Assembly: GCF_002812085.1 (NCBI RefSeq)
Contig: NZ_NPDM01000001.1
Location: forward strand, 310,001-374,000
Reading direction: 5' to 3'
Origin: Leptospira levettii
GTDB taxonomy: Bacteria > Spirochaetota > Leptospiria > Leptospirales > Leptospiraceae
Length of the DNA stretch: 64,000 nucleotides
In this document: in pieces, positions 26,643 to 35,842 of the stretch
How positions within the stretch are numbered: the stretch's first letter is position 1
Layout: each line of letters starts with the position of its first letter
Notes under the pieces: generated by a model
Databases searched by the model: none
The model's input: only the letters and a program-made list of their open reading frames with translations
What the model was told of the DNA's origin: nothing
Translations under genes and position numbers: made by a program

Positions 26643-28079
26643 ATGCCTGTAGACGATAAAATCCCTCAAAAACGCACAAAAATTATATGTACCATTGGAC
26701 CTGCTTCTGCAAATCGGGAAACCATTCTCAACTTAATTTACGCAGGTATGGACCTTGCTCGGATGAATTTTTCCCATTCCACTCATGATTACCACAAAGA
26801 GATATTCGAATTGATCCGTGAATGTGAACAAGAATCGGGAAAATCAATTGGGATTTTAGCAGATTTACAGGGTCCCAAAATACGTACGGGCAAATTGGGA
26901 ACGGGCCCTATCGAATTAAAATCAGGTGACCAAATCGCAATCAACAACAAAGCAGATTTTATAGGAACCAAAGAGGAAATCGGATGCACCTACCAATACA
27001 TTCTGAATGATATCGATGTTGGACATAAAATCCTCATTGATGATGGAAAACTTGCGTTTGTGGTAAAATCCAAAACAAAAGAACGAGCCATTTTGGAAAC
27101 GGTAATTGGAGGAGTCTTAAAAGACAATAAAGGAATCAATTTACCAGGCACACCCATTTCTGCACCTGCTCTTTCTGAAAAAGACATCGAAGACCTACAA
27201 TTTGCACTTTCACTGGGAGTTGATTATATTGCCTTATCATTTGTTAGACGAGCAAGTGATCTAGAAATGGCACGCCAATTTATGAAAGACAGTTACGCAG
27301 GACTCATCGCAAAAATTGAAAGACCTGAAGCCATTCAAAACATCGAAGAAATCATCGACCATTGTGACGGGATCATGATTGCAAGAGGTGATTTAGGTGT
27401 AGAACTTGACACTCAATATGTCCCTATCATCCAAAAAGAAATGATCACAAAACTCAATCAAAGAGGAAAACCAGTTATAACCGCCACACAAATGTTAGAG
27501 ACAATGATCGACAATCCAAGACCAACTAGGGCTGAAGCAAGTGATGTGGCGAATGCTGTGATGGATGGAACCGACGCAGTTATGTTATCTGGCGAAACTG
27601 CTTCTGGAAAATATCCCGTTGAAACGGTTAAAACGATGACTAGTATCATCCAAGCAGCAGAAGAATCTGAAATTTATTTGTCACATTTAAGAAGTATGGA
27701 CCGTTCTGAATTTGAAGTAGAACGAACAGCTCTTGGAAGTGCTGCAGAATCAATTTCTAGATCCATACATGCGAAAGCCATTATCAACTTCACTAGGTCC
27801 GGTTATTCTTCTTTGTTATCTTCAGAGTTTCGTCCACTCAATCCAATTTATTCTTTCACTCCCTTCTTAGGTACAGCAAGAAAGATGCAATTGTTTTGGG
27901 GTGTTGAATCCTATGTGATGCCAATGATGGATAAGTTCCCTGATATGATCGCGTTTATGAGTAAAACTTTAAAATCTGAAGGAAAACTAAAATCGGGAGA
28001 TACTGTTGTGATTTTGTCAGGTGCTCCAGGTTCCGTGGCACAAACAGTTGATTTTATCCAGATTCACAAAATCAAATAA
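26643..28079 (+). CDS. pyk: pyruvate kinase
   Basis: About 478 residues from ATG 26643; upstream in-frame starts would run into the divergent deacetylase gene. Signatures are TKIICTIGPAS at the N-terminus, IAKIERPEAIQN (catalytic Lys and Mg-binding Glu), MIARGDLGVE, and ITATQMLETM. The C-terminal alpha/beta domain is complete. It converts phosphoenolpyruvate and ADP to pyruvate and ATP. Its last 8 bases overlap the convergent flavoprotein gene. Confidence 0.95.
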   Translation: MPVDDKIPQKRTKIICTIGPASANRETILNLIYAGMDLARMNFSHSTHDYHKEIFELIRECEQESGKSIGILADLQGPKIRTGKLGTGPIELKSGDQIAINNKADFIGTKEEIGCTYQYILNDIDVGHKILIDDGKLAFVVKSKTKERAILETVIGGVLKDNKGINLPGTPISAPALSEKDIEDLQFALSLGVDYIALSFVRRASDLEMARQFMKDSYAGLIAKIERPEAIQNIEEIIDHCDGIMIARGDLGVELDTQYVPIIQKEMITKLNQRGKPVITATQMLETMIDNPRPTRAEASDVANAVMDGTDAVMLSGETASGKYPVETVKTMTSIIQAAEESEIYLSHLRSMDRSEFEVERTALGSAAESISRSIHAKAIINFTRSGYSSLLSSEFRPLNPIYSFTPFLGTARKMQLFWGVESYVMPMMDKFPDMIAFMSKTLKSEGKLKSGDTVVILSGAPGSVAQTVDFIQIHKIK

Positions 28080-29316
28080 CAAATGTTTTATGAATTCCTT
28101 GGGCGGCAATCACACTTGTCGTCCAAGCATTTTGAAAATTAAAACCGCCAGTGATTCCATCCACATCGATCACTTCACCCACAAAAAACAAACCTGGACA
28201 AACTTTACTCTCCATAGTTTGGAATTGGATTTCTTTGCGGTTCACTCCACCAGCAGTCACAAACTCTTCTTTAAAAACACCTTTTGCAACCATTTGTAAT
28301 TTTTTTTGTGTTAAGTTTAAGGATATATTTCTAATTTCGGATTTACTCAAATCCGAATAACGTTTGTTCGCCTGAATTCCGGATTCTTTTAGTATCCATT
28401 CAAAAAATCGAGAAGGTAATTTCCAGTTAGGATCTTGTGCGATTTTTTCACTTGGCGAAGTTTCTTTTTTTTTCAAATACAAATCTTCAACAAACTGAGT
28501 GGATTCACCACCAACCCAATTCACTGACAATTCAACATGGTAATTGGCATCAAATAAAGTCCTTGCTTCCCAAGCTGATAATCGAAGTGCACATGGACCA
28601 CTGAGACCCCAATGGGTAATGAGGATTGGACCTTTTTGAGGTTTTCCTTTTGGTAAAATTTTAATTTCTGCATGGGGAACAACTAGCCCAGTTAATTCCA
28701 TCAAATCGGTATTTTCTAAAGTTAACGTAAACAAAGAAGGTACTGGGTTTATAATAGAATGTCCTAGTTTTTCAATCATACTCCAAACTTTTCGGTTTGA
28801 ACCTGTTGCAAGGACAACGGCATCAAAAAATTCCTCTTTACCACCTTCCCATAAAAGTCGAAATGATTCGGTATCTTTTTCCGTTTTATAAATTCCAACT
28901 AATCCTTGTTCAAAGTGGATTGGGATTTTATTTTTTTTTAGTTCATTTAAAAAACAATCGATGATGGTTTCTGACTTGTCTGTAGTAGGAAACATTCTGC
29001 CATCTGCTTCTGCTTTCAGTGTTACACCTCTTTTGGCAAACCAATCGATTGTATCTTTAGGTTGGAAGGTTTCAAATGCCCAACGTAATTCTTTTTGGCC
29101 TCGCGGATAACGCAGTGACAGTTGTTCGGGATCAAACAACTGGTGTGTTACATTACATCTGCCACCACCAGACACACGAAGTTTGGCGAGTGGTTCTTTA
29201 CTCCTCTCAAAAATTTGAATGGAGACATTCCCAGAGAAAGCATCAAACAATTGGTTGGCGACAAAACAACCTGAAGCACCTGCGCCAATAATCGCTATTT
29301 TGGGTTTTTTACCCAA
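28072..29316 (-). CDS. NAD(P)/FAD-dependent oxidoreductase, HI0933/BaiN family
   Basis: 414 residues. The N-terminal FAD-binding motif is IIGAGASGCFVANQLF, followed by the family signature LRVSGGGRCNVTH and GGVNRKEIQ / ITGGFNFQNAW near the C-terminus. This is the HI0933-like flavoprotein family, whose physiological role is mostly unknown (one clostridial member, BaiN, acts on bile acid intermediates). The glyoxalase-like gene is 3 bases upstream on the same strand, so they are probably co-transcribed. Confidence 0.9.
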   Translation of the reverse strand: MGKKPKIAIIGAGASGCFVANQLFDAFSGNVSIQIFERSKEPLAKLRVSGGGRCNVTHQLFDPEQLSLRYPRGQKELRWAFETFQPKDTIDWFAKRGVTLKAEADGRMFPTTDKSETIIDCFLNELKKNKIPIHFEQGLVGIYKTEKDTESFRLLWEGGKEEFFDAVVLATGSNRKVWSMIEKLGHSIINPVPSLFTLTLENTDLMELTGLVVPHAEIKILPKGKPQKGPILITHWGLSGPCALRLSAWEARTLFDANYHVELSVNWVGGESTQFVEDLYLKKKETSPSEKIAQDPNWKLPSRFFEWILKESGIQANKRYSDLSKSEIRNISLNLTQKKLQMVAKGVFKEEFVTAGGVNRKEIQFQTMESKVCPGLFFVGEVIDVDGITGGFNFQNAWTTSVIAAQGIHKTFVI

Positions 29317-29319
29317 ACC

Positions 29320-29742
29320 TCACCACTCTCCTGTATTTGGCATGGAAACCCATGGTTCTTTTGGAGGTAAGGGATTTCCTTTTTGTAATAACTCAATCGA
29401 TATTAGATCAGGCGACCTAACAAAAGCCATACGACCATCCCTAGGCGGTCTGTTGATGATGACTCCCATCGATTGGATTTTTTCGCAGGTTTCATAAATG
29501 TTATCAACTTCATATGCCAGGTGACCAAAATTCCTTCCTACCGAATAGGGTTCAGCTTGGTCCCAATTATAAGTAAGTTCGATTTCGGAACTGTCATTTT
29601 CTTCAGTGGATACAAATACTAACGTGAATTTACCTTCTGGGTAGTCCTTCTGGCGTGAAACTTTCAGGCCTAATATATCCACAAAAAAATGGAGAGCTTT
29701 CTCCAGATTTTGGACACGAATCATCGTATGTAAATATTTCAT
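29320..29742 (-). CDS. gloA: glyoxalase I-like VOC protein (lactoylglutathione lyase)
   Basis: 140 residues with two beta-alpha-beta-beta-beta modules. Likely metal ligands are His in YLHTMIRV, Glu in SEIELTYN, His in GHLAYEV, and Glu in [20 protein letters not shown] and the size fit glyoxalase I, which converts the methylglyoxal hemithioacetal to lactoylglutathione. It precedes the HI0933-family gene by 3 bases. Confidence 0.85.
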   Translation of the reverse strand: MKYLHTMIRVQNLEKALHFFVDILGLKVSRQKDYPEGKFTLVFVSTEENDSSEIELTYNWDQAEPYSVGRNFGHLAYEVDNIYETCEKIQSMGVIINRPPRDGRMAFVRSPDLISIELLQKGNPLPPKEPWVSMPNTGEW

Positions 29743-29754
29743 AGTTTTGTGCTT

Positions 29755-30942
29755 CTAAGATTTAAAAAAATATAAGAGCAGAAATAGCCAAGAGAAATAC
29801 TTAGGAATTTCCACAGAAAACCACTCTTTTTTCCCTTCCAATAATTTTCCAAGGGAATAAAATGAAAAAACTAACAAAACAAAAACAGAAGATACTTCTA
29901 ATAGTTGATACAAGTGCATACGTTTCAAGAAATACAATGTGAGAGCCGTAGGGAATAGAAATTGGATAAACAAAAACACTCGATACAATATAGTTCCTGA
30001 TGCTTTGTGATACACTGGGTTATGTACTTTGTTACGTAATTCTAAATAATGGTGTGACAACCACAGTTTGGGATCTCTGACACCTCGGTCCATCACCGCT
30101 TGTAAATCATCGGGGCGAACAGATGGATAGGAAAAAAAGGAAACTATCCCTTGCCATTTATTTTTAGTATGAATCAAATCCGAGAATAAATCTTTTAATA
30201 CATGCACATTGGCATTAATGGGATCATAACTATGTAGTTGTGTTGTGAGTCCATACCTTGGTTCAAATGTTTCTTCACAATAGGTTCCAAAAATTTTATC
30301 CCAGATGATAAAAACACCACCGTAATTTTTATCAATGTATTCTGGATTCATCGCATGGTGTACCCTGTGATGAGATGGTGTGACAAATATTGACTCAAAC
30401 CAATTTGGTAATTTATGGATCGCACGAGTATGTACCCAAAATTGGTAAGTGCGATTGAGTGCATCGATGATCAAATAAGATTCAACAGGAAAACCCAATA
30501 GAGCAAGAGGCAAATAAAACATTCCTATCCCGATATTTCTGATAAAGGACTGCCTAAGTGCTACGGACAAATTGAACTCTTCGCTAGAATGGTGAACAAC
30601 GTGAGATGCCCACAAAATCTTAATTTCATGACTATATCGGTGAGCAAGATAAAACAAAAAATCCAAAAGTACAAATAAAACCAACCAATGGAGAAAGGAA
30701 GATGGAGCTAAATAGAATTTGGAAAGTGTTTCTATACCGAAGGATAAATGATATAGTTTATCATAAACGAACACAAGACCGAGTAATACCAAACCATCGA
30801 AGATTCGACTCAACACACCTAAACTCAAATCGGTGAGAGAGTCTTCGAAAAAATAGAATTCTTTCTTTTTGATTCGAGTGTAAACGATCTCGATGATCAT
30901 GAGTAAAAAATAAAAAGGAACAATGGATTCAATCAGTCTCAT
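29755..30942 (-). CDS. sterol desaturase / fatty acid hydroxylase family membrane protein
   Basis: 395 residues with several transmembrane helices. The di-iron His clusters of the FA hydroxylase superfamily are visible: HRYSHE, HVVHHSSEEFN, and HHRVHHAMNPEY. The arrangement and C-terminal membrane extension resemble alkylglycerol-monooxygenase-like members. It probably hydroxylates or desaturates a lipid in the membrane. It is followed on the same strand by the glyoxalase gene after 12 bases. Confidence 0.88.
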   Translation of the reverse strand: MRLIESIVPFYFLLMIIEIVYTRIKKKEFYFFEDSLTDLSLGVLSRIFDGLVLLGLVFVYDKLYHLSFGIETLSKFYLAPSSFLHWLVLFVLLDFLFYLAHRYSHEIKILWASHVVHHSSEEFNLSVALRQSFIRNIGIGMFYLPLALLGFPVESYLIIDALNRTYQFWVHTRAIHKLPNWFESIFVTPSHHRVHHAMNPEYIDKNYGGVFIIWDKIFGTYCEETFEPRYGLTTQLHSYDPINANVHVLKDLFSDLIHTKNKWQGIVSFFSYPSVRPDDLQAVMDRGVRDPKLWLSHHYLELRNKVHNPVYHKASGTILYRVFLFIQFLFPTALTLYFLKRMHLYQLLEVSSVFVLLVFSFYSLGKLLEGKKEWFSVEIPKYFSWLFLLLYFFKS

Positions 30943-31057
30943 AAACTTACCTTAACGATGTATCTATCGATAAGAAAGAAGAAAGGAAAGCAAGTACCTT
31001 TCCTAGGATTTTCTATTTTGCCTAAAATTTAATTTTACGTTTATCCCCAAAGATTGC

Positions 31058-31094
31058 GTTCGTTATTGAATGGGATACCAACTCAATAACGAAC
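31058..31094 (-). terminator. inverted repeat downstream of the Mce operon
   Basis: Perfect 12-bp arms GTTCGTTATTGA (31058-31069) / TCAATAACGAAC (31083-31094) with a 13-base loop, just after the stop of the last Mce-operon gene. There is no strong T run on either strand, so it may be a terminator of the weak type or an mRNA 3'-end stabiliser. Confidence 0.5.
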
Positions 31095-31101
31095 ATGGAA
31101 A

Positions 31102-31713
31102 TTATTTTAATTGTTTACTCAAATCTATATTCAATTCTGTGAATGCGTTATTGAGAGCTGAATTCCATCCAATGACAAGTGCTTCTGCATCCTTTTTTTC
31201 GATCGTGATATTTTGTTTGTATGTTTTTCGAAACACTGGTGAAGAAATACTGTTCATATCTTCATAAACAACAACTTCAAATTCCACAACAGCCTTTGGT
31301 TCTTTGGATCGAAAATCTCCGTACAATTGTGATAAATTTAGTTCGATGTAATGAGTTACATTCACTCTTGTGTGTAAATTTGCATCCCATTCAAAATTTC
31401 CTGAACGTATTAGAGATTTCGAAAATTCCTCTTTGAAGTTATGCGATGGAGGAATAAAAAATCCATTATAAAAATCGGATTCATAAACAGCATTGTCCTT
31501 TCGGTATACAAACTCTTTTCCTTCAAATCTTTGCGAGATAAATACTTTTCGTACAAAAAAGGTTCTTGGTTTGGGGGGAGAAAACAACTGTTTTGTATCA
31601 TTTGTCTCGATTAAAAAAAATCTTTTTTCGGGGAAAGTTTTACTCACACCAAAACATTGTGTGAGTAAAATACCCAATAAACTAACTGTAAATAAGCGGA
31701 TCAAAAATTTCAT
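31102..31713 (-). CDS. ABC-type transport auxiliary lipoprotein of the Mce system
   Basis: About 203 residues from ATG 31713, five bases after the mlaD-like stop; TTG 31728 is less likely. The lipoprotein signal ends ILLTQC (Cys19). The body has the size and beta-rich pattern of the ABC_trans_aux/PqiC-like family, with RTFFVRKVFISQRF near the N-terminus and a helical end. Such lipoproteins partner with MCE proteins in lipid transfer between membranes. Its position as the last gene of the operon supports this. Confidence 0.75.
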   Translation of the reverse strand: MKFLIRLFTVSLLGILLTQCFGVSKTFPEKRFFLIETNDTKQLFSPPKPRTFFVRKVFISQRFEGKEFVYRKDNAVYESDFYNGFFIPPSHNFKEEFSKSLIRSGNFEWDANLHTRVNVTHYIELNLSQLYGDFRSKEPKAVVEFEVVVYEDMNSISSPVFRKTYKQNITIEKKDAEALVIGWNSALNNAFTELNIDLSKQLK

Positions 31714-31718
31714 GAAAA

Positions 31719-32666
31719 TCATTTCCAAAGTTTAGACTTGTTTGGTGCTTCTCCAAATAAAAATTGGGAAGGGTATTTTTTCGCATTGGATGTCACTTCC
31801 TTTAAGTCTTCTGAAGCAATTCGTAAGTTTTCAATAGAAGTAGAAATATCACCTTGGTTTGCCGCGAGTAATGTATCCAATCGTTTGAGTGTTGTTTGTA
31901 GTTGTGAAACAGATTGGTCTAATTTTTTAGGAAGATTTTGAGTTTCAGGGCTTGCGATAAGTGCTTTTACCTCTCCATTCGTTTTCCGTAAGTCCACAAG
32001 TAATGACGTTGCTTCCCTGGAAAGGTCACCAAGCCTTGCATCTAAAATCGTTTGGTTTAAGTTTTTGATCAAATCACCAACACCCATTAGAATTTTATCT
32101 ACATCAGCTTTTTCTACCTTATCAAAAAACTTATCAACAGAAGCTGTAAATCTTGAGATGGTACTTGGAGCAGAGGGAATATAAACTGTTTTTGGTTCCC
32201 ACTCAATGGATAGAGGAGGATTTTTTTCAGGATTTAAATAATCCACTTCTAAATATGCTGTTCCAGTTAATCCTTGTGAGGCGAGACGGACACGAAGACC
32301 ACTTTGAATCATCCTTTCTACAGTCTTTTTTAAATCATTCCCATATACACCTTTCACAAAATCAGGAACTGACATTTTAATGAGAACATACCTTCCATAC
32401 CTAAGAGCCGTATCTTCGTTTAGTTTATCTGCATACTCATTTTGCACAAATGTAATTTCTTGGACTGTTCCTACCTTTACACCTCTATGTTTCACGGGAG
32501 ATCCAATATCTAAACCTTGGACCGACTCATCAAAGTAAGTTTCTAAACTGACTGACCTTTGGAAAATATTCCCAGCCGTGAAAACGATGAGAAAAAGAAT
32601 TAGAGTAAAAAAACTAACTAAAACAAAAATTCCAACTTTAAAATAGATTTTATTGGATTGGTTCAT
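31719..32666 (-). CDS. MlaD/MCE-family lipid transport protein
   Basis: 315 residues with one N-terminal membrane anchor (FVLVSFFTLILFLIVFTAG). A single MCE domain (about 40-150) follows, with VQGLDIGSPVKHRGVKVG and LRVRLASQGLTGTAYLEVD. A helical C-terminal region (about 165-300) is expected to form the shuttle barrel or needle in related proteins. The gene overlaps the ATPase gene upstream by 4 bases. Confidence 0.9.
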   Translation of the reverse strand: MNQSNKIYFKVGIFVLVSFFTLILFLIVFTAGNIFQRSVSLETYFDESVQGLDIGSPVKHRGVKVGTVQEITFVQNEYADKLNEDTALRYGRYVLIKMSVPDFVKGVYGNDLKKTVERMIQSGLRVRLASQGLTGTAYLEVDYLNPEKNPPLSIEWEPKTVYIPSAPSTISRFTASVDKFFDKVEKADVDKILMGVGDLIKNLNQTILDARLGDLSREATSLLVDLRKTNGEVKALIASPETQNLPKKLDQSVSQLQTTLKRLDTLLAANQGDISTSIENLRIASEDLKEVTSNAKKYPSQFLFGEAPNKSKLWK

Positions 32667-33430
32667 AAGGGATTACTCTCCTGTGGGATTCGATTGAAAA
32701 ATTGTCTTACAAAAGGATCTTTTGATTTTTCTTTTAAGTCTTTCGGTTTTCCTTCGGCTATGATTCCTTTTTTTGATTTATCTAACACAATCACACGATC
32801 AGCCATTGTAAACACTGATGGTAATTCATGTGTTACGATCACAAAAGTAACACCTAAGGTTCTCGACAAACGGATGATTAAATAATCAAGCTCTACGCTA
32901 GTAATGGGATCAAGACCGGCACTTGGTTCGTCCAAAAAAATAATTTCAGGATCCATCGCCATTGCTCTTGCGATGGCAGCACGTTTTTTCATTCCCCCTG
33001 ATAATTCAGACGGACTCAAATGAGCAAATGGAAATAATCCTACCATTTTCAATTTGGTCATAACAATCTCATTCATGATAGGCAGTGGTAAGTCAGTAAA
33101 TTCTTCTAATGGCAGTCTGACATTTTCTAAAAGAGACATGGAACCAAACAATGCACTTTGTTGGTACATAACACCGATTCGGTTCCAGATTGACACTTTT
33201 TGTTTGCCTTCTGCAAGAACGATGTCATCCTCATCAATCCATATCCTTCCACTGAATGGTTTTGTTAAACCAATCATGTTCTTAAGCACTGTTGATTTCC
33301 CACAACCAGATCCACCTAGGATCCCAAAGATTTCTCCTTTATAAACATCAAAAGAAATATCTTCCATGATCACAGAGTGGCCATATCCAGTTGTTAGGTG
33401 TTCGACACGAATGATTGGTTTCTCGTTCAT
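32663..33430 (-). CDS. MlaF-like ABC transporter ATP-binding protein
   Basis: 255 residues. Walker A GGSGCGKST (about 36-44), signature LSGGMKKRAAIARA, Walker B IIFLDEPSAGLD and the H-loop VTHELPS are all intact. The VxxxD-type tail fits Mla-type rather than sugar or peptide importers. It powers the MlaE-like permease, with which it overlaps by 4 bases. Confidence 0.92.
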   Translation of the reverse strand: MNEKPIIRVEHLTTGYGHSVIMEDISFDVYKGEIFGILGGSGCGKSTVLKNMIGLTKPFSGRIWIDEDDIVLAEGKQKVSIWNRIGVMYQQSALFGSMSLLENVRLPLEEFTDLPLPIMNEIVMTKLKMVGLFPFAHLSPSELSGGMKKRAAIARAMAMDPEIIFLDEPSAGLDPITSVELDYLIIRLSRTLGVTFVIVTHELPSVFTMADRVIVLDKSKKGIIAEGKPKDLKEKSKDPFVRQFFNRIPQESNPL

Positions 33431-34551
33431 ATGCGTAAGTAAAAATATAGGACAGAAAAAATTCCATCTAAGATGGAAACTAATATGATTGAACCTACGA
33501 CTGCCGATGTGGTGGATTCACCGACAGCTCCAGCTCCTGATGCTGTTTTTAACCCTCGGTAACAACCGATGGAAGCAATGATCATTCCAAAAAAATAGGA
33601 TTTTAAGAGTCCTCCTAAAATATCGGAAAGCCCAACAGCAATGTTCACTTGGTTGACAAAAGTAATGAGAGGGAATCCAAAACTCACAAGCACAACTGCT
33701 CCACCAATGAGACCAAATAAGTTAAACACTATGGTAAGAAGTGGTGTGACGATGAGAGAGGCAACAAGCCTTGGGATGATGAGAAATTGTACGGGAGGAA
33801 GACCCATCGTTGTCAATGCATCAATTTCTTCTGATACTTTCATGGTTCCAAGTTCTGCAGCAAATGCAGAGCCAGACCTTCCTGATAAAATGAAAGCAGT
33901 CATAAGAGGACCCAGTTCTCGGAATAGAGATAATCCGACAAGGTTTGCAACAAAGATCTCGGCGCCAAATTTTCTCATTGGAATGGCAGATTGGAAAGAC
34001 ATGATCAGTCCCAGTAAAAATCCAATCATGGCGATGATGGGAAACGCATTCACACCCATGGATTCCGCTACACGGAAACTATCTTTCCATCGGATCTTGG
34101 ATGGGTGTAAAAAAGAACGCCAAAAGGAAACAGTGAGTTCACCTGTAAAAGTGATCAGATACTTGAATTCCAATAAGGAATCGATGGTTAGTTTTCCAAT
34201 TTGTTCTGATTTGCGAAGGGCTATTGCAAATTGTTCTTGGTATTTTTTGCTATCATCATTCGTGATGTTGAGTCGGTATTGGAATTTTTCATCTAATCCA
34301 TATAAGGCGAACTGTATTTTCTTCGATTCACATTCGGTTCTTACTAATTTTAGAAATGATATTCCAGATGAGTCAGATTCTTTTAATTTTTGAGCAAATA
34401 TTGAGATATTTCTGGGAGTGTTTTTCGAAATACTTTCCAAAAATGTAACCCAATCTTTTGAAACTTCTTTTGTATTAAAAATTTCGGGTAAGTGAATTTC
34501 TAAGGTATTTCCTTCCCACAAAAATGAAGATTGTCTTTGGTTAGATTCCAC
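33427..34551 (-). CDS. MlaE-like permease with N-terminal STAS-like domain
   Basis: 374 residues. The first 120 or so residues are soluble and STAS-like (LEIHLPEIFN ... SDSSGISFLKLVR). The rest is an MlaE/YrbE permease domain with GLSLFRELGPLMTAFILSGRSGSAFAAELGTM, the family hallmark. In E. coli the STAS protein MlaB is a separate subunit; here it appears fused. It is the first gene of a four-gene lipid-transport operon. Confidence 0.9.
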   Translation of the reverse strand: MESNQRQSSFLWEGNTLEIHLPEIFNTKEVSKDWVTFLESISKNTPRNISIFAQKLKESDSSGISFLKLVRTECESKKIQFALYGLDEKFQYRLNITNDDSKKYQEQFAIALRKSEQIGKLTIDSLLEFKYLITFTGELTVSFWRSFLHPSKIRWKDSFRVAESMGVNAFPIIAMIGFLLGLIMSFQSAIPMRKFGAEIFVANLVGLSLFRELGPLMTAFILSGRSGSAFAAELGTMKVSEEIDALTTMGLPPVQFLIIPRLVASLIVTPLLTIVFNLFGLIGGAVVLVSFGFPLITFVNQVNIAVGLSDILGGLLKSYFFGMIIASIGCYRGLKTASGAGAVGESTTSAVVGSIILVSILDGIFSVLYFYLRI

Positions 34552-34639
34552 GTTTCAAACGTAAAACTAATTCAGAACGAACACTAGGCAAGTGATTTTA
34601 TTTTACATTCTAAAGCATTCTTTAGATCCTTCTATATTT

Positions 34640-35728
34640 ATGGGCAATTTTATGATCCAACTAATTGCATTTTCAGCAGGTTTATCCTTCCTATTTGCCA
34701 TTGGCGAGTTCCTTAGGACAAATGCGAGCCAGCAGACCAAAGTACAAGGATTGTTATTTTTATTTGTAGCCTTTTTCCAAACACACACCTATCTTTCAAG
34801 CACCGAACTGTATCAAATCTATCCACATTTTTATTTGGTACATTTACCATTCACTGCAAGTATAGGTTCTTTATTAAAACAATATTTTTCGGAACTTTGG
34901 AATGAAAACCCAGAGAAAAACAGATTTTCCATTTGGGAATTGGCTCCTGCCGTTTTCGTTTTAATCCTTATGTTTCCTTTTTATCTTTCTTCTGCTGAAA
35001 CTAAAATATCAATTCACAATTCTTATCTGCAAAATGGAGTTCCTCTTAAATTCCAACTCATCATCCTACTTGCTGTTTTACCTATTTTTTATTCTGCGTA
35101 TTATGTTTTTTCTCATATGATTCACTACGTTCGTTGGGAATCATTCAAAAAGTCAGCTCACCTCCGTTTGGTGGGACTCGTTGTTGGTTTTGGTGCATTG
35201 GTGAGTGCGATTGGAGTTTATACTTTATTTTTCCATGCAAAACATGGTTTGGAAATTGTGTCCTTTTTCTTATCTTGCCTGATCATCAGTATTTACCTTT
35301 TACGACAAAAAAGTCCCGAACTTTGGGGTGAAGTACAAAGGATTGTCATTGAAGAAAAAAAATACCAAACATCCCAATTGGGATCTTTTAACTTAGAAGA
35401 CCTTCACAAACGTTTGAATTTTCTCATGGAAACAAAAAAAGTATATTTAGATGAAACGATAAATTTGGAAAAATTGGCGAAACATATGAGTTTATCAGAA
35501 CACCAACTTTCTGAATTTCTCAATTCTTATGTGAAAAAAAGTTTTTTCCACTTAGTCAATCATTACCGCATCAACGAAGCAAAATCATTATTTGCAAACC
35601 ATCCAGAAAAAAACATTCTCACAATTGCCTATGAAGTCGGATTCCCTTCCAAATCAACATTCTATGATGCCTTCAAACGTGAGATAGGGCAAAGTCCGAG
35701 TGAATACCGCAAGAATCTAAAAAAATAA
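34640..35728 (+). CDS. membrane-bound AraC-family transcriptional regulator
   Basis: About 362 residues from ATG 34640; GTG 34592 and ATG 34652 are alternatives and none has a clear ribosome binding site. About seven transmembrane helices occupy residues 1-210. They are followed by a cytoplasmic AraC-type double helix-turn-helix ending IAYEVGFPSKSTFYDAFKREIGQSPSEYRK. Such proteins are thought to sense a signal in or across the membrane. It is divergent from the Mce operon (88 bases) and upstream of the sterol-desaturase gene, and could control either. Confidence 0.88.
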   Translation: MGNFMIQLIAFSAGLSFLFAIGEFLRTNASQQTKVQGLLFLFVAFFQTHTYLSSTELYQIYPHFYLVHLPFTASIGSLLKQYFSELWNENPEKNRFSIWELAPAVFVLILMFPFYLSSAETKISIHNSYLQNGVPLKFQLIILLAVLPIFYSAYYVFSHMIHYVRWESFKKSAHLRLVGLVVGFGALVSAIGVYTLFFHAKHGLEIVSFFLSCLIISIYLLRQKSPELWGEVQRIVIEEKKYQTSQLGSFNLEDLHKRLNFLMETKKVYLDETINLEKLAKHMSLSEHQLSEFLNSYVKKSFFHLVNHYRINEAKSLFANHPEKNILTIAYEVGFPSKSTFYDAFKREIGQSPSEYRKNLKK

Positions 35729-35737
35729 AAACGAACG

Positions 35738-35782
35738 GACCGATTCGGAAGCATTTTTCATTCCGAATTGACCGATTCGGTC
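35738..35782. promoter_or_regulatory. candidate operator: two copies of GACCGATTCGG
   Basis: GACCGATTCGG occurs at 35738-35748 and again at 35770-35780, where it extends into the near-perfect palindrome GACCGATTCGGTC (35770-35782). Between them ATTCGGAA (35743-35750) and TTCCGAAT (35761-35768) can also pair. The sites lie after the AraC gene and 60-105 bases before the sterol-desaturase start, which suggests control of that gene. Confidence 0.45.
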
Positions 35783-35842
35783 GATTCAAGGGACAAAACA
35801 GTTTATGCTAGTCCTTAGTCTAAAGTAGGTCAGGAGAAAAGT

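Noticed and set aside
33641..34393. 250-codon plus-strand frame opposite the MlaE permease
   Set aside because: The minus strand encodes a clear MlaE domain with family motifs; the opposite frame is a shadow of it.
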